Below, in pieces: positions 24,237 through 32,900 of a stretch of 41,522 nt of DNA; within the stretch, counting starts at the first letter, position 1, and every line of letters starts with the position of its first letter. The notes under the pieces were generated by a model, which had not been told where the DNA came from, ran no database searches, and saw only the letters and a list, made by a program, of their open reading frames with translations. The DNA lies in the NCBI GenBank assembly GCA_022823405.1, contig JAJDXD010000116.1:64281-105802 (forward strand), in the 5' to 3' direction. A program made the translations under genes and the position numbers. The stretch is from Gammaproteobacteria bacterium (GTDB taxonomy: Bacteria > Pseudomonadota > Gammaproteobacteria > Arenicellales > JAJDZL01).

Positions 24237-26660
24237 TTAATCGTTTTGCTGTAGACTGTTTATTGCGTCGTATGGGGGTTGCTGGAGAATCTTCGCCGAA
24301 AATCTCTCACCAATAATTTCAATCTCAAAATCACCTTCTTTAACGACAGCTCTATCAGTCAGATAGCCTAACGCAATCGACTTTTTTGTTCGATGTCCAA
24401 ATGCACCGGAGGTTACTACCCCCACAATTTGGTCAGACTGATAAATGGAATGAAGATAAAACGGATCAATGTCTCCAGAAGCAATTTCAAATAATTTCAT
24501 ACACCACCAGTTGCTTGACTCCCCACGACGCAACAAAGATTCTCGTCCGATGAACTGACGATTTTCAGGCTTAACCAAGTGATCTAACCCCGCCTCCAAT
24601 GGCGTTCTTTCCGTTGTCAAATCAACTCCCCAAGCTCTATATCCTTTTTCTAACCGCATCGAATCAAGAGCGAAAGCACCGAAAAAGCCAAGTCCAAATT
24701 CTGTCCCGGCATTGACTAAAGCAGCGAATACTTTGTCCGCTTTATTTTGAGGAATATGAAGTTCCCATCCGGTTTCTCCTGTATATGAAATTCTAAGAGC
24801 CAGTACCCGTACACCCGCGATCACTATCTCTGAACCACTGAGCCACGGGAAACCTGATTGCGAGCAGTCAGAATCACACAATGCGCTGAGCAAATTAGGT
24901 GCTTCAGGTCCAGCAATGCTCAAAACCGCACGTTGATCCACAATCGGATAAATCTCAACGTGAAAGTCAATCGCCCGTCTTCGCAGAACTTCAAGGTCGA
25001 GTCTCGCTGCTGTAGCAGCTGAAGTTAAGTAGTAGCGGTCCTCAGACGCCCGAAACGCCATAAACTCAGACTGCACGCCACCCGACTCAGTTAATGCATG
25101 TATCAACGAAATTCGTCCAACCCTTCGAGGCGGAGTGTTTGCACCCAGAGATTCCATAAATCGCTCTGCGTCAACACCAGTAACTTCATACTTTGCAAGT
25201 GCTGACATATCGCACAATCCAACTCGTTCGGAAACCAATCGACATTCGCGACTTACGGCTTCAAACCAATTTGTCCGCCGAAAACTGTCTAACGCTTCTG
25301 AACCGCTATCCGAAGTTCGAAACCAGTTCGGACGCTCCCATCCATATACAGCGCCATACACAGCATCAGCCTCTTTCAGAGGTTGGTAGAATGGAGATGT
25401 GACTGCTGGTCGACCAGCCAGTCTTTCTTCTTTCGGATAGTGAATGCCAAATTGATGAGCAAAACTCTCTATCGCTTTGGAAACCCGAAACCCCCGGTTC
25501 GCATAATCACCAAATCTTCGGGAATCTATAGCAAGTGCGTCCATCGGTGGTTCACCGCCTTCAATCCATTCAGCGAGAAACTTGCCAGCACCACCACCTT
25601 CCATCACACCCATAGAAGAGCCGGTGATAAGCCATGCATTCGGCAGATTGAATGCTGGTCCAATTAAGGGATTGGCATCTGGTGTAAATGTAATCGGACC
25701 ATTAACATTGCTTCGAATACCTACTTTTCCAAGTACAGGAATTCGCTTGGTTGCCGCTTCAATGATGTCGCTGAGTCTGTCCAGTTCCGGTGGCAACAAA
25801 TCAGCACCAAAGCCTTGTGGAACACCATCAATTGCCCATGCCTCTGGGGTCTTCTCATAGGGACCAAAGATGAGTCCGTCGCGCTCCTGTCTGGTATACC
25901 AACTTTCTTCCGGATCCCGAAATATCGGCAATGGCGTTGATCTGTCTCGAATCTCATCAATAGATTCAGTAACCAGATACTGATGAAGAACTGGAACGAC
26001 GGGTAAATCAACTCCCATCATTTCCCCGATTTCCCGACACCAGGTACCAGCTGCATTGACGATGTGTTCACACCTGATTTGGCGCGCTGGTGTATGCACC
26101 TCCCACTCACCGCCAGCCATACGCTCAATCCTCAGGGCAGGACTCTGTCGAAATATTCGTGCACCCCGAGCACGAGCTGCCCCTGCAAATGCATGTGTTG
26201 CCTGACTCGGGTCAACGTTGCCATCATACGGCTCGTAAATACCGCCAATTAATCCATGAATTTTGGCCAACGGGTAAAGTTCCTCAATCTCTTTTGGGGA
26301 AACAATGTGAAACTCGTGCCCAATAAACCGTCCCAATCCCTGAACATGCCGAAACTCATCCATGCGATCAGTCAACCTGGTAACGCGCATTGCACCCGTC
26401 TGATGAAACCCGACATCCATACCAGAGTCTTCCGCCAGTGCTGACTTGTAAAGGCGAATGCTTTCAGCTCGCATCTGCATAATGCTCGCATTGTGTGCGA
26501 AGTGCGTGCAAAGTCCTGCCGCATGCCATGTCGATCCGTGGGTCAGATCGTTTTTCTCGATCAGAATGACGTCATGCCAGCCGAGTTTTGTCAGGTGGTA
26601 AAGAGTGGAGGTACCCATAACCCCACCACCAATAACTAAGACACTTGCATACTCCGTCAC
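24237..26660 (-). CDS. Dimethylglycine/sarcosine dehydrogenase-like FAD- and folate-dependent oxidoreductase (copy 2 in operon)
   Basis: 807 aa. Domains: FAD-binding DAO oxidase (about 5-370) with VIGGGVMGTSTLYHL; FAO_M bridge domain (about 375-435) with SPFYQPL and GWERPNWF; GcvT aminomethyltransferase domain (435-700) and GcvT C-terminal barrel (710-800). His46 in STWHAAGL occupies the site of covalent FAD attachment in dimethylglycine dehydrogenase. Such enzymes oxidatively demethylate N-methyl groups, passing the one-carbon unit to tetrahydrofolate and electrons to an electron-transfer flavoprotein. Start GTG, 3 bases after the TAG of the paralogue upstream, with AGAGGC as ribosome binding site. 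The exact substrate (dimethylglycine, sarcosine or another N-methyl amine) is not determinable. Confidence 0.9.
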   Translation of the reverse strand: MTEYASVLVIGGGVMGTSTLYHLTKLGWHDVILIEKNDLTHGSTWHAAGLCTHFAHNASIMQMRAESIRLYKSALAEDSGMDVGFHQTGAMRVTRLTDRMDEFRHVQGLGRFIGHEFHIVSPKEIEELYPLAKIHGLIGGIYEPYDGNVDPSQATHAFAGAARARGARIFRQSPALRIERMAGGEWEVHTPARQIRCEHIVNAAGTWCREIGEMMGVDLPVVPVLHQYLVTESIDEIRDRSTPLPIFRDPEESWYTRQERDGLIFGPYEKTPEAWAIDGVPQGFGADLLPPELDRLSDIIEAATKRIPVLGKVGIRSNVNGPITFTPDANPLIGPAFNLPNAWLITGSSMGVMEGGGAGKFLAEWIEGGEPPMDALAIDSRRFGDYANRGFRVSKAIESFAHQFGIHYPKEERLAGRPAVTSPFYQPLKEADAVYGAVYGWERPNWFRTSDSGSEALDSFRRTNWFEAVSRECRLVSERVGLCDMSALAKYEVTGVDAERFMESLGANTPPRRVGRISLIHALTESGGVQSEFMAFRASEDRYYLTSAATAARLDLEVLRRRAIDFHVEIYPIVDQRAVLSIAGPEAPNLLSALCDSDCSQSGFPWLSGSEIVIAGVRVLALRISYTGETGWELHIPQNKADKVFAALVNAGTEFGLGFFGAFALDSMRLEKGYRAWGVDLTTERTPLEAGLDHLVKPENRQFIGRESLLRRGESSNWWCMKLFEIASGDIDPFYLHSIYQSDQIVGVVTSGAFGHRTKKSIALGYLTDRAVVKEGDFEIEIIGERFSAKILQQPPYDAINSLQQND

Positions 26661-26663
26661 TGT

Positions 26664-29111
26664 CTAGCCTCTCATTCGCATTCCGTCTGGATCATACGGT
26701 GCCTCAGTCAACACGCGTGCTTCGTATAGATCCCCGGCCACCTCTATCTGTAAATGCTTGTCCAAAATTGTTTGAAATGATTCACCCGGCTCAGATTCAA
26801 CGAGTGCAAAAGATAGCAGTTTCCCTGTTCTAGGGCCAACTGCGCCAGATGTAGTCAACCCCACAATTTCATCATTGCACAAAACAAGCTCATCATGTAG
26901 TAACAGTGGGCGTTCCGACGTCTGAAGAAGGACTTCCAACAGAAAAAGCCTTTGGCTGACACCATGCTCCTTTTGCTGCTGTATCGCGTCTGAGCCCAAA
27001 TAGTCGCGATGACGCGTTCCCAGTGTGTATTCAATCCCGGCTTCGATTGGTGTCACATCAGGATTCCATTCGTGACTCCAATGTCCAAAACCCTTTTCCA
27101 TCCGACAGCCATCTAATGCCAGCATACCGAGATGAGAAATTCCAAAGTCTTCACCTGCCTCTCTGATCGAATCGTAGACCATCATCGCATCATCCGCCTG
27201 CATGTAGATCTCCCATCCCAACTCGCCTGCATAACTTCGCCTCAGAGCTGTTACTTCCATTCCACCAATTTTTCCCTTTCGAAAGTCTCCGAACGGAAAT
27301 TTTTCCGATTGCAGGTCTTTGGAGAACACGCGTTGTAGCACCTCTCGAGCCAATGGTCCCATTACTCCCAGCACTGCTTCATCCTGAGTCCGATCTTCAA
27401 TTGAAACGCTATCGAAATCTTCTAGCATTTGTCGCATCCGGGATAAGTCTCGATAGCGTGTGCTTGCTCCACTCACGACTCTAAAGGAGTTGGAACTAAT
27501 CCGACTGACCGTCACATCGGCTTCAATTCCGCCCCGTTCGTTGAGCATCACTGTGTATTTTGACTGCCCGGGTCGCATATCCATATCACCAGCACACAGG
27601 TATTGCAACCCTTCAAGGGATCGTTTTCCAGAAATTTCAAATTTTGAAAACTGCGATAGATCAATTAGTGCAACGGAAGCAGCCATTTGCGCCGCCTCGC
27701 GTTGGGTGATATCCCAACACGGTTGTTCGCCAAAGGTATGAATGATTCTACGCTCCGATTCTGATTCCGCGTACCACAATGGTACCTCCCAGTGCGGCAA
27801 ACACCCAAACACCGCACCTGCACACTTTAATCGTTCATATAGCGGGGATCGATGAAGCCCCACTCGCGGCTCAGGCTGTTTGAGAGGCCAGTGCATTGCA
27901 AACTGGGTATGAACCGCCTCTTGCATACGTAGGTGCAAATTTTTGGTTTTATTCCATTTCGGACTGATACGACGAATATCAACTTCCCACAGATCGAACC
28001 GGGGACGGCCGTCCAATATCCACTCTGACAGTTCGCGCCCAACTCCTGCCGATGACATTACACCAACAGAATTAAATCCTGCTGCGACAAAAAGTCCGGG
28101 AAGTTCGGGCGTTTCACCGATCAATGGCCTTGTATCGGGAGTGAAACTCTCCGGTCCATTCATGAACATCTGGATTCCCGTTGACTCCAAGATCGGCATC
28201 CTTTCAACGGCAGCCTGCATAAACGGTTCAAACTGATCCCAGTCTTCAGCAAACATCAGATATCCACCATCTGCAGGTATCTCAGATGCCGGACTCCAGA
28301 TCTTGGCGTCTTTTTCAAATCCACCAATCACCATTTTTCCTGTATCTCCCTTGAGATACACACCGCGCTCCAAATCACGCACAACAGGAACCGGTTCTCG
28401 CAACTGATCAATCGGCTCTGTCACCACATACATGTGTTCGACAGCCTGTAGCGGAACATTGACACCAACGTTCGCAGCCAAAGTTCGAGACCACAAGCCA
28501 GCACACAATACAACTCGATCGCAGTCAATCCTATCACCATTCAAAAGTGTGATACCTTTGAGTCTGCCATTATTAGTCTCAATTCGTTCAACAGGCTGCC
28601 CCTCCTCGATCAGCCCACCCAACTGTTTGATTCCAGAAGCATACGCAGCACATAAATCAACCGGCGAAACCTGCGCATCTTCATCAACCCAGAGCGCTCC
28701 AGCCAAATCATCTACGCGCAGAAATGGTGCTACTTGCAACACTTCCTGAGGACTGATCATTTCAACTCCTAACCCAACTCGACATCCCATGGCATGAATC
28801 CTTCTAAGCTCGATGAGCCTTTCATGATTTTGTGCCAGCCAAAGACCGCCGGTTTGCCGATATCCGCTTGACTGTCCCGTCTCATTTTCGAGTTCCGGGA
28901 ACAGGTGTGTCGCGTACATCGCGATTTTTGTCATATTCAGGGAAGATCGCAACGGTCCTACGATGCCTGCAGCGTGCCAGGAGGTACCGCTTCCGACTTG
29001 GTTTGCTTCAAACAGTCGAACTGAGCAACCACCCATTTGAAGCAGATGGTAGGCAACTGAGAGCCCAACTGCACCGCCACCAATAATTGCGATATCTAAG
29101 TTTCCATTCAC
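26664..29111 (-). CDS. Dimethylglycine/sarcosine dehydrogenase-like FAD- and folate-dependent oxidoreductase (copy 1 in operon)
   Basis: 815 aa, same four-domain layout as its downstream neighbour: FAD domain starting IAIIGGGAVGLSVAYHL (8-24), His46 in TSWHAAGI as probable covalent flavin site, FAO_M segment SPLYERL with WEVPLWY in place of the usual WERPxWF, then GcvT domains. It is clearly a diverged paralogue, not a recent duplicate, so the pair probably catalyses successive demethylations or makes a hetero-oligomer. Start GTG, directly before the FAD motif; no good ribosome binding site is visible, so translation may be leaderless. Divergent from the MttB-like gene across a short shared control region. 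Confidence 0.9.
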   Translation of the reverse strand: MNGNLDIAIIGGGAVGLSVAYHLLQMGGCSVRLFEANQVGSGTSWHAAGIVGPLRSSLNMTKIAMYATHLFPELENETGQSSGYRQTGGLWLAQNHERLIELRRIHAMGCRVGLGVEMISPQEVLQVAPFLRVDDLAGALWVDEDAQVSPVDLCAAYASGIKQLGGLIEEGQPVERIETNNGRLKGITLLNGDRIDCDRVVLCAGLWSRTLAANVGVNVPLQAVEHMYVVTEPIDQLREPVPVVRDLERGVYLKGDTGKMVIGGFEKDAKIWSPASEIPADGGYLMFAEDWDQFEPFMQAAVERMPILESTGIQMFMNGPESFTPDTRPLIGETPELPGLFVAAGFNSVGVMSSAGVGRELSEWILDGRPRFDLWEVDIRRISPKWNKTKNLHLRMQEAVHTQFAMHWPLKQPEPRVGLHRSPLYERLKCAGAVFGCLPHWEVPLWYAESESERRIIHTFGEQPCWDITQREAAQMAASVALIDLSQFSKFEISGKRSLEGLQYLCAGDMDMRPGQSKYTVMLNERGGIEADVTVSRISSNSFRVVSGASTRYRDLSRMRQMLEDFDSVSIEDRTQDEAVLGVMGPLAREVLQRVFSKDLQSEKFPFGDFRKGKIGGMEVTALRRSYAGELGWEIYMQADDAMMVYDSIREAGEDFGISHLGMLALDGCRMEKGFGHWSHEWNPDVTPIEAGIEYTLGTRHRDYLGSDAIQQQKEHGVSQRLFLLEVLLQTSERPLLLHDELVLCNDEIVGLTTSGAVGPRTGKLLSFALVESEPGESFQTILDKHLQIEVAGDLYEARVLTEAPYDPDGMRMRG

Positions 29112-29184
29112 CGATCAAATCATCAATGTAGTATCCCTAATGAACATCGCCATTTTAGTTAAGCGATTGTTGGTACCGGTCTGC

Positions 29185-29198
29185 AATTCTTGAGAATT
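29185..29198. promoter_or_regulatory. Inverted repeat AATTCT-TG-AGAATT in the divergent control region
   Basis: Perfect 6-2-6 dyad, 14 bases, in the 171-base region between the dehydrogenase operon (-) and the methyltransferase operon (+). Related AATTCT elements recur at 29214-ish and 29234-29239. A bidirectional operator is plausible; the cognate regulator is not in the window. Confidence 0.4.
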
Positions 29199-29282
29199 TG
29201 TGCTTACAATTCTGCAGACACGAACCAAGCTGAAATTCTCACAATCTCATCCTGCAATAACCTGTCATATAAAATTCTGAAC

Positions 29283-30833
29283 GTGAAAAGTACGACGGAA
29301 AAAGCCGCGCGTCGCAGGATGGGAGGACGTCAGTCCAAACGCGAACGACGCCTGTATGGCAACGCTTCTGGCAATAGCAGTCCCTACATTCAGCGTTATG
29401 TCGGAAGAATCGGTCTGCTGGACGACGCTGGCTTGTCCCTTATTGAGAAAAATGCCGACCGAATTCTGGATCAGATCGGCATGGATTTTCGAGATGACCC
29501 CGAAACGTTAGACATCTTTAGCCAGGCTGGCTGCAGAGTATCAGGTGAGCGAGTTCGATTTGAACCTGGGTTTTGCCGCGAGGTCATTCAAAATTCAGCA
29601 CCCCAGCAATTTACCCAGTATGCCAGAAACCGGGCCCGATCGGTCGAAATCGGCGGTAATAACTCCTTATTCTGTCCGAGCTTCGGCTCACCATTCGTTC
29701 ATGACATGGATCGCGGCAGGCGGTACTCGACTTGCGAAGACTTTGAGAATCTGACACGGCTTCACTACATGCTGGATAGCGTTCACCACTCAGGCGGAGT
29801 CGTTTGCGAACCTGTCGATTTACCAGTGTCCGAACGTCACCTCTTCATGGCTAAAACTCATTTGAAACTGAGTGATAAGCCATTTATGGGAGCGGTGACA
29901 GCGCGCGAGCGGGCTGCTGATACCGTAGAAATGGTGCGAATCGTATTTGGTGAGAAATTTGTCGATGAAAACTGTTGCCTGTATAGTGTTGTCAACACCA
30001 ACGCACCACTCGTGCTCGACGCAACCATGCTCGAAGCACTCAAAGTCTACGCCAAAGCCAATCAAGCGATCGTTGTCTCGCCTTTTGTTCTTGGCGGTGC
30101 CATGAGCCCAGTGTCAGTTGCAGCAACACTCGCGCAGGTGCTGGCGGAAGTTTTGGCCGGACTTTGTCTCGTTCAACTGATAAGACCCGGAGCACCTGCC
30201 GTTTTTGGAACTTTCTTCAGTCCAATTTCCCTGCAATCGGGCGCAACAACCTTCGGTACACCAGAAGGCATGCAGTTTCAGATGTGCGCTCGTTCGCTTG
30301 CCGATCGCCTAGGCGTACCCCTGCACTCAGTTGGCGCACTCACTGCGTCTAAAGTCCCCGATGCACAAGCCGCATACGAAAGTTCAACTCAACTGATTGG
30401 CTCCTTCATGGCTGGCACACACTTTATCATTCATGCCACAGGTTGCTTGGAGAGTCTATTGACAGTCGGCTATGAAAAAGTCATTATGGACGCGGACCGC
30501 TGCGCAATGCTGGCAGCATTTGCAGACAAAGTCGACCTGTCGGACGAAGCTCAGGCCTGGGACGCTTTTGAAGAAGTCGAACCAGGACATCACTTTCTGG
30601 AAGCAGGACACACGCAGCGAAATTTCGAGACCGCTTTCTTTCAGTCATCTGTCGCAGACAACAAATCATTTGAGCAGTGGCAGGCTGAGGGATCAAGCTG
30701 GCAGCACCAGCGTGCCAATCAAACATGGAAAAAGATGCTCAATGAGTATCATCCACCACCCATTGAATCAGATATTGCGGAGGCTCTTGATGACTTTGTC
30801 TTGCGACGTCTTAAGGAAATTCGCAATCAATAA
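29283..30833 (+). CDS. MttB-superfamily (trimethylamine/glycine betaine-type) methyltransferase, non-pyrrolysine
   Basis: 516 aa from the GTG at 29283; the frame stays open to 29190 but upstream residues do not look like the family. AARRRMGGRQSKRERR is the usual basic N-terminus; an ATG at 29319 would cut into it. Family hallmarks: GGAMSPVSVAATLAQVLAE, a QSGATTFGTPEG stretch, QAAYES and ATGCLESLLTVGYEKVIMDAD. The frame has no internal TAG, so it is a non-pyrrolysine member. Characterised relatives such as MtgB, MtpB and MtcB move a methyl group from a quaternary amine to a corrinoid protein. No corrinoid protein or activase gene is present here. Eleven bases precede the aminotransferase. Substrate unknown. 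Confidence 0.87.
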   Translation: MKSTTEKAARRRMGGRQSKRERRLYGNASGNSSPYIQRYVGRIGLLDDAGLSLIEKNADRILDQIGMDFRDDPETLDIFSQAGCRVSGERVRFEPGFCREVIQNSAPQQFTQYARNRARSVEIGGNNSLFCPSFGSPFVHDMDRGRRYSTCEDFENLTRLHYMLDSVHHSGGVVCEPVDLPVSERHLFMAKTHLKLSDKPFMGAVTARERAADTVEMVRIVFGEKFVDENCCLYSVVNTNAPLVLDATMLEALKVYAKANQAIVVSPFVLGGAMSPVSVAATLAQVLAEVLAGLCLVQLIRPGAPAVFGTFFSPISLQSGATTFGTPEGMQFQMCARSLADRLGVPLHSVGALTASKVPDAQAAYESSTQLIGSFMAGTHFIIHATGCLESLLTVGYEKVIMDADRCAMLAAFADKVDLSDEAQAWDAFEEVEPGHHFLEAGHTQRNFETAFFQSSVADNKSFEQWQAEGSSWQHQRANQTWKKMLNEYHPPPIESDIAEALDDFVLRRLKEIRNQ

Positions 30834-30844
30834 AGAGGAATCTA

Positions 30845-32149
30845 ATGACACTTGAAATCGACTGGTCCTATGATGCGGTTGTTCAACGACGGGAAAATTA
30901 CTACGCCGCCTCGCAAAGAAAGTTTCAGCCATACCGTAGGCCATTAATCGTGAAACGCGGCCAGGGGCAGTATCTGTGGGATGAGGACGACAACCGTCTG
31001 ATTGATCTTTTGGGAATGAATGTATGCATTTCTGTTGGTCATGCTCATCCGGATGTGGTTCGGGCTGCAAGTGAGCAGGCAGCCGTACTGCCACACTGTA
31101 CAACGATGTTCTATCACCCGGTGCCAGCTCACTTTGCCGAGGAATTGGCTGCAACCATGCCTGATGGATACGATTGGGTTGTGCACTTTACCAATAGCGG
31201 CGCTGAAGCGATTGACCTGGCACTGATGATGGCGCGAACCTATACCGGTAAGAGCGACATAGTTTCCCTACAGGGTGGATATCATGGTCCAACCTATGGC
31301 GCCCAGTCAATTACGGGAATTTCAGGGTTTCGGCATGATGTCAATTTGCCTGGCCACGTGCAGTTTGCTCTCTCACCAAACCCCTATCGAAGCGAGTTCG
31401 GAGACGATACCGAGCGTTATCTGACATCGCTTGAAAACACGATTCGATACAACACCTCAGGTAAACTCGCCGCGATGGTGATCGAACCGGTACAAGGATA
31501 TGTTGGGATCATTCCGATGCCCGCAGGATATATTGCCGGTGCTGCTGAGCGAGTACGTGCTGCGGGTGGCATCATGATTTTGGATGAAGTACAAGCGGGA
31601 TTCGGCCGCACCGGAGATTCTTTCTGGAACTTTGAACAGCATGGTATTGTGCCCGAAATTGTTGTTGCGGCGAAAGGTATCGGTAATGGATACCCGTTGG
31701 GTGCAGTCATTGCACAAAAGGAAATTGCAGAACCCATGGCGGAAAAATTCCTGTTTCATACCTACGGTGCAAATCCGATGAGTTGTGCTGCCGGACGTGC
31801 AGTTCTTGAGGTAATGAAACGGGAGCAGTTACAGCAAAACGCCAAACTGGTTGGGAAATTGTTGTTGGACGGATTAACAGGTCTCATGCACGATCATCCA
31901 ATAATTGGAGATGTACGCGGCAGGGGACTCATGATTGCAGTCGAACTCGTCAAAGACCGACAAAGTAAAGAACCCGCACCTGAAGAGACGGCCGTCGTGT
32001 TTGAGGAAACTCGATTTAACGGGCTTGTAACCAGTAAAGCCGGTCCGGATCGAAGTGTATTGAGACTGGTCCCACCCCTGTGCCTGTCAACCGAAGATGT
32101 ACCCGAAATTGTCCAGTCGATGGACCGATCGTTTGCGGCACTGAGCTAA
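30845..32149 (+). CDS. Class III PLP-dependent aminotransferase (AGXT2-like)
   Basis: 434 aa. PLP-binding Lys277 lies in VVAAKGIGNGYPLGA, with Asp247 in ILDEVQAGFGRTG and the phosphate loop TNSGAEA at 116-122; GGYHGPTYGA is also typical. Overall it resembles alanine-glyoxylate aminotransferase 2 / 3-aminoisobutyrate-pyruvate type enzymes, which use omega- or beta-amines with pyruvate or glyoxylate. AGAGGAA at 30834-30840 is a clear ribosome binding site 4 bases from the ATG. Co-transcribed with the MttB-like gene and facing two demethylating dehydrogenases, so it probably deaminates the demethylated product. That pathway role is inferred. Confidence 0.9.
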   Translation: MTLEIDWSYDAVVQRRENYYAASQRKFQPYRRPLIVKRGQGQYLWDEDDNRLIDLLGMNVCISVGHAHPDVVRAASEQAAVLPHCTTMFYHPVPAHFAEELAATMPDGYDWVVHFTNSGAEAIDLALMMARTYTGKSDIVSLQGGYHGPTYGAQSITGISGFRHDVNLPGHVQFALSPNPYRSEFGDDTERYLTSLENTIRYNTSGKLAAMVIEPVQGYVGIIPMPAGYIAGAAERVRAAGGIMILDEVQAGFGRTGDSFWNFEQHGIVPEIVVAAKGIGNGYPLGAVIAQKEIAEPMAEKFLFHTYGANPMSCAAGRAVLEVMKREQLQQNAKLVGKLLLDGLTGLMHDHPIIGDVRGRGLMIAVELVKDRQSKEPAPEETAVVFEETRFNGLVTSKAGPDRSVLRLVPPLCLSTEDVPEIVQSMDRSFAALS

Positions 32150-32158
32150 CAACCTAGT

Positions 32159-32177
32159 TCAGGCCGAAAGTGCCTGA
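32159..32177 (+). other. Stem-loop TCAGGC-N7-GCCTGA after the aminotransferase gene
   Basis: Perfect 6-bp stem with a 7-base loop, starting 10 bases after the stop codon. It has no T-tract, so it is at best a weak terminator or mRNA-stabilising hairpin. Confidence 0.4.
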
Positions 32178-32231
32178 CCTGTGAACTACAGAACAATTCT
32201 AACTGTCAATCCTGTTCGTAGATTGGACTCT

Positions 32232-32603
32232 TCAGGAACTGAAGAAAAAACTGCCAATCAGACGTTCTGGATTAAGTGTGAACGCCCCGGCAACGACAGC
32301 TCCGATAAAGCAGCCAATCATGGCAAAAAAGTGTGCTCGACGATTTCCTCTGCGAATCATGATAATCGCATAGACCATTGATAGCAGTGTGAAAGCAGAG
32401 AGTGCATGAATTGCACTGAACTCACCATGGTTGAGATCGCGCAGGCTGAATGATCCCACGGCTACCAGAGTCATCAACCCAACCCATATCCTTCCCATGA
32501 GTTTGTGACGCGGTGTACCCTTGGTCATACTCAAAACCAAGATACCCAGAATTACAGCGCTGAGCGCAAACGCGATGTGAGCACCGACCATGAGAGCGTA
32601 CAT
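32232..32603 (-). CDS. Small DUF2306-like membrane protein
   Basis: 123 aa, four predicted membrane helices (about 3-26, 38-58, 66-86, 94-115). TPRHKLMGRIWVGLM, an IHALSAFTLLS segment and the terminal AGAFTLNPERLIG follow the DUF2306 pattern of conserved His/Arg residues. Function unknown. The ATG at 32603 has a perfect GGAGG (complement of 32610-32614) 6 bases upstream; a TTG one codon earlier is not needed. It converges with the aminotransferase gene and is alone. Confidence 0.78.
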   Translation of the reverse strand: MYALMVGAHIAFALSAVILGILVLSMTKGTPRHKLMGRIWVGLMTLVAVGSFSLRDLNHGEFSAIHALSAFTLLSMVYAIIMIRRGNRRAHFFAMIGCFIGAVVAGAFTLNPERLIGSFFFSS

Positions 32604-32900
32604 CAAAATCCTCCTAACAGTATTCGTGTCCAGTATATCATTGTTAATAATGACTAATTCTTCATTCTAACTGCTTTGAAATTGCAAGAAACGGTATAGT
32701 CGACCATCATTTGATTGCATTTTTAAGCACAAAAAATGAAGCCTAACTCACCCCAAAAAAGGATCAGTCCGAATTGTTTCGCAGCTGCATTGACAGCAAC
32801 ATGAACAATGAACTGATGCTACTGTCATCTCTAGTCAACAGGACCGCTTTCGATGACTGTTTCGGCAGCCTGTTTATTTGGAAAAAAGTAAATTGTGTTT
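32604..32900. other. Divergent intergenic region, no gene recognised
   Basis: 297 bases between the DUF2306-like gene (-) and the ADP-ribosylglycohydrolase gene (+). A TTGACA hexamer occurs near 32790 but has no acceptable -10 at 16-18 bases. No hairpin or repeat stands out. Confidence 0.5.

Noticed and set aside
29190..29282. TTG-initiated N-terminal extension of the MttB-like protein
   Set aside because: The 31 added residues are Cys/Asn-rich and unlike the family, and the TTG falls inside the intergenic dyad.
29283..30833. Pyrrolysine-encoding methyltransferase
   Set aside because: The frame runs to its TAA stop without an internal TAG, so nothing indicates pyrrolysine use.
32159..32177. 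Intrinsic terminator after the aminotransferase gene
   Set aside because: A stem exists but no T-tract follows, so it is listed only as a hairpin.
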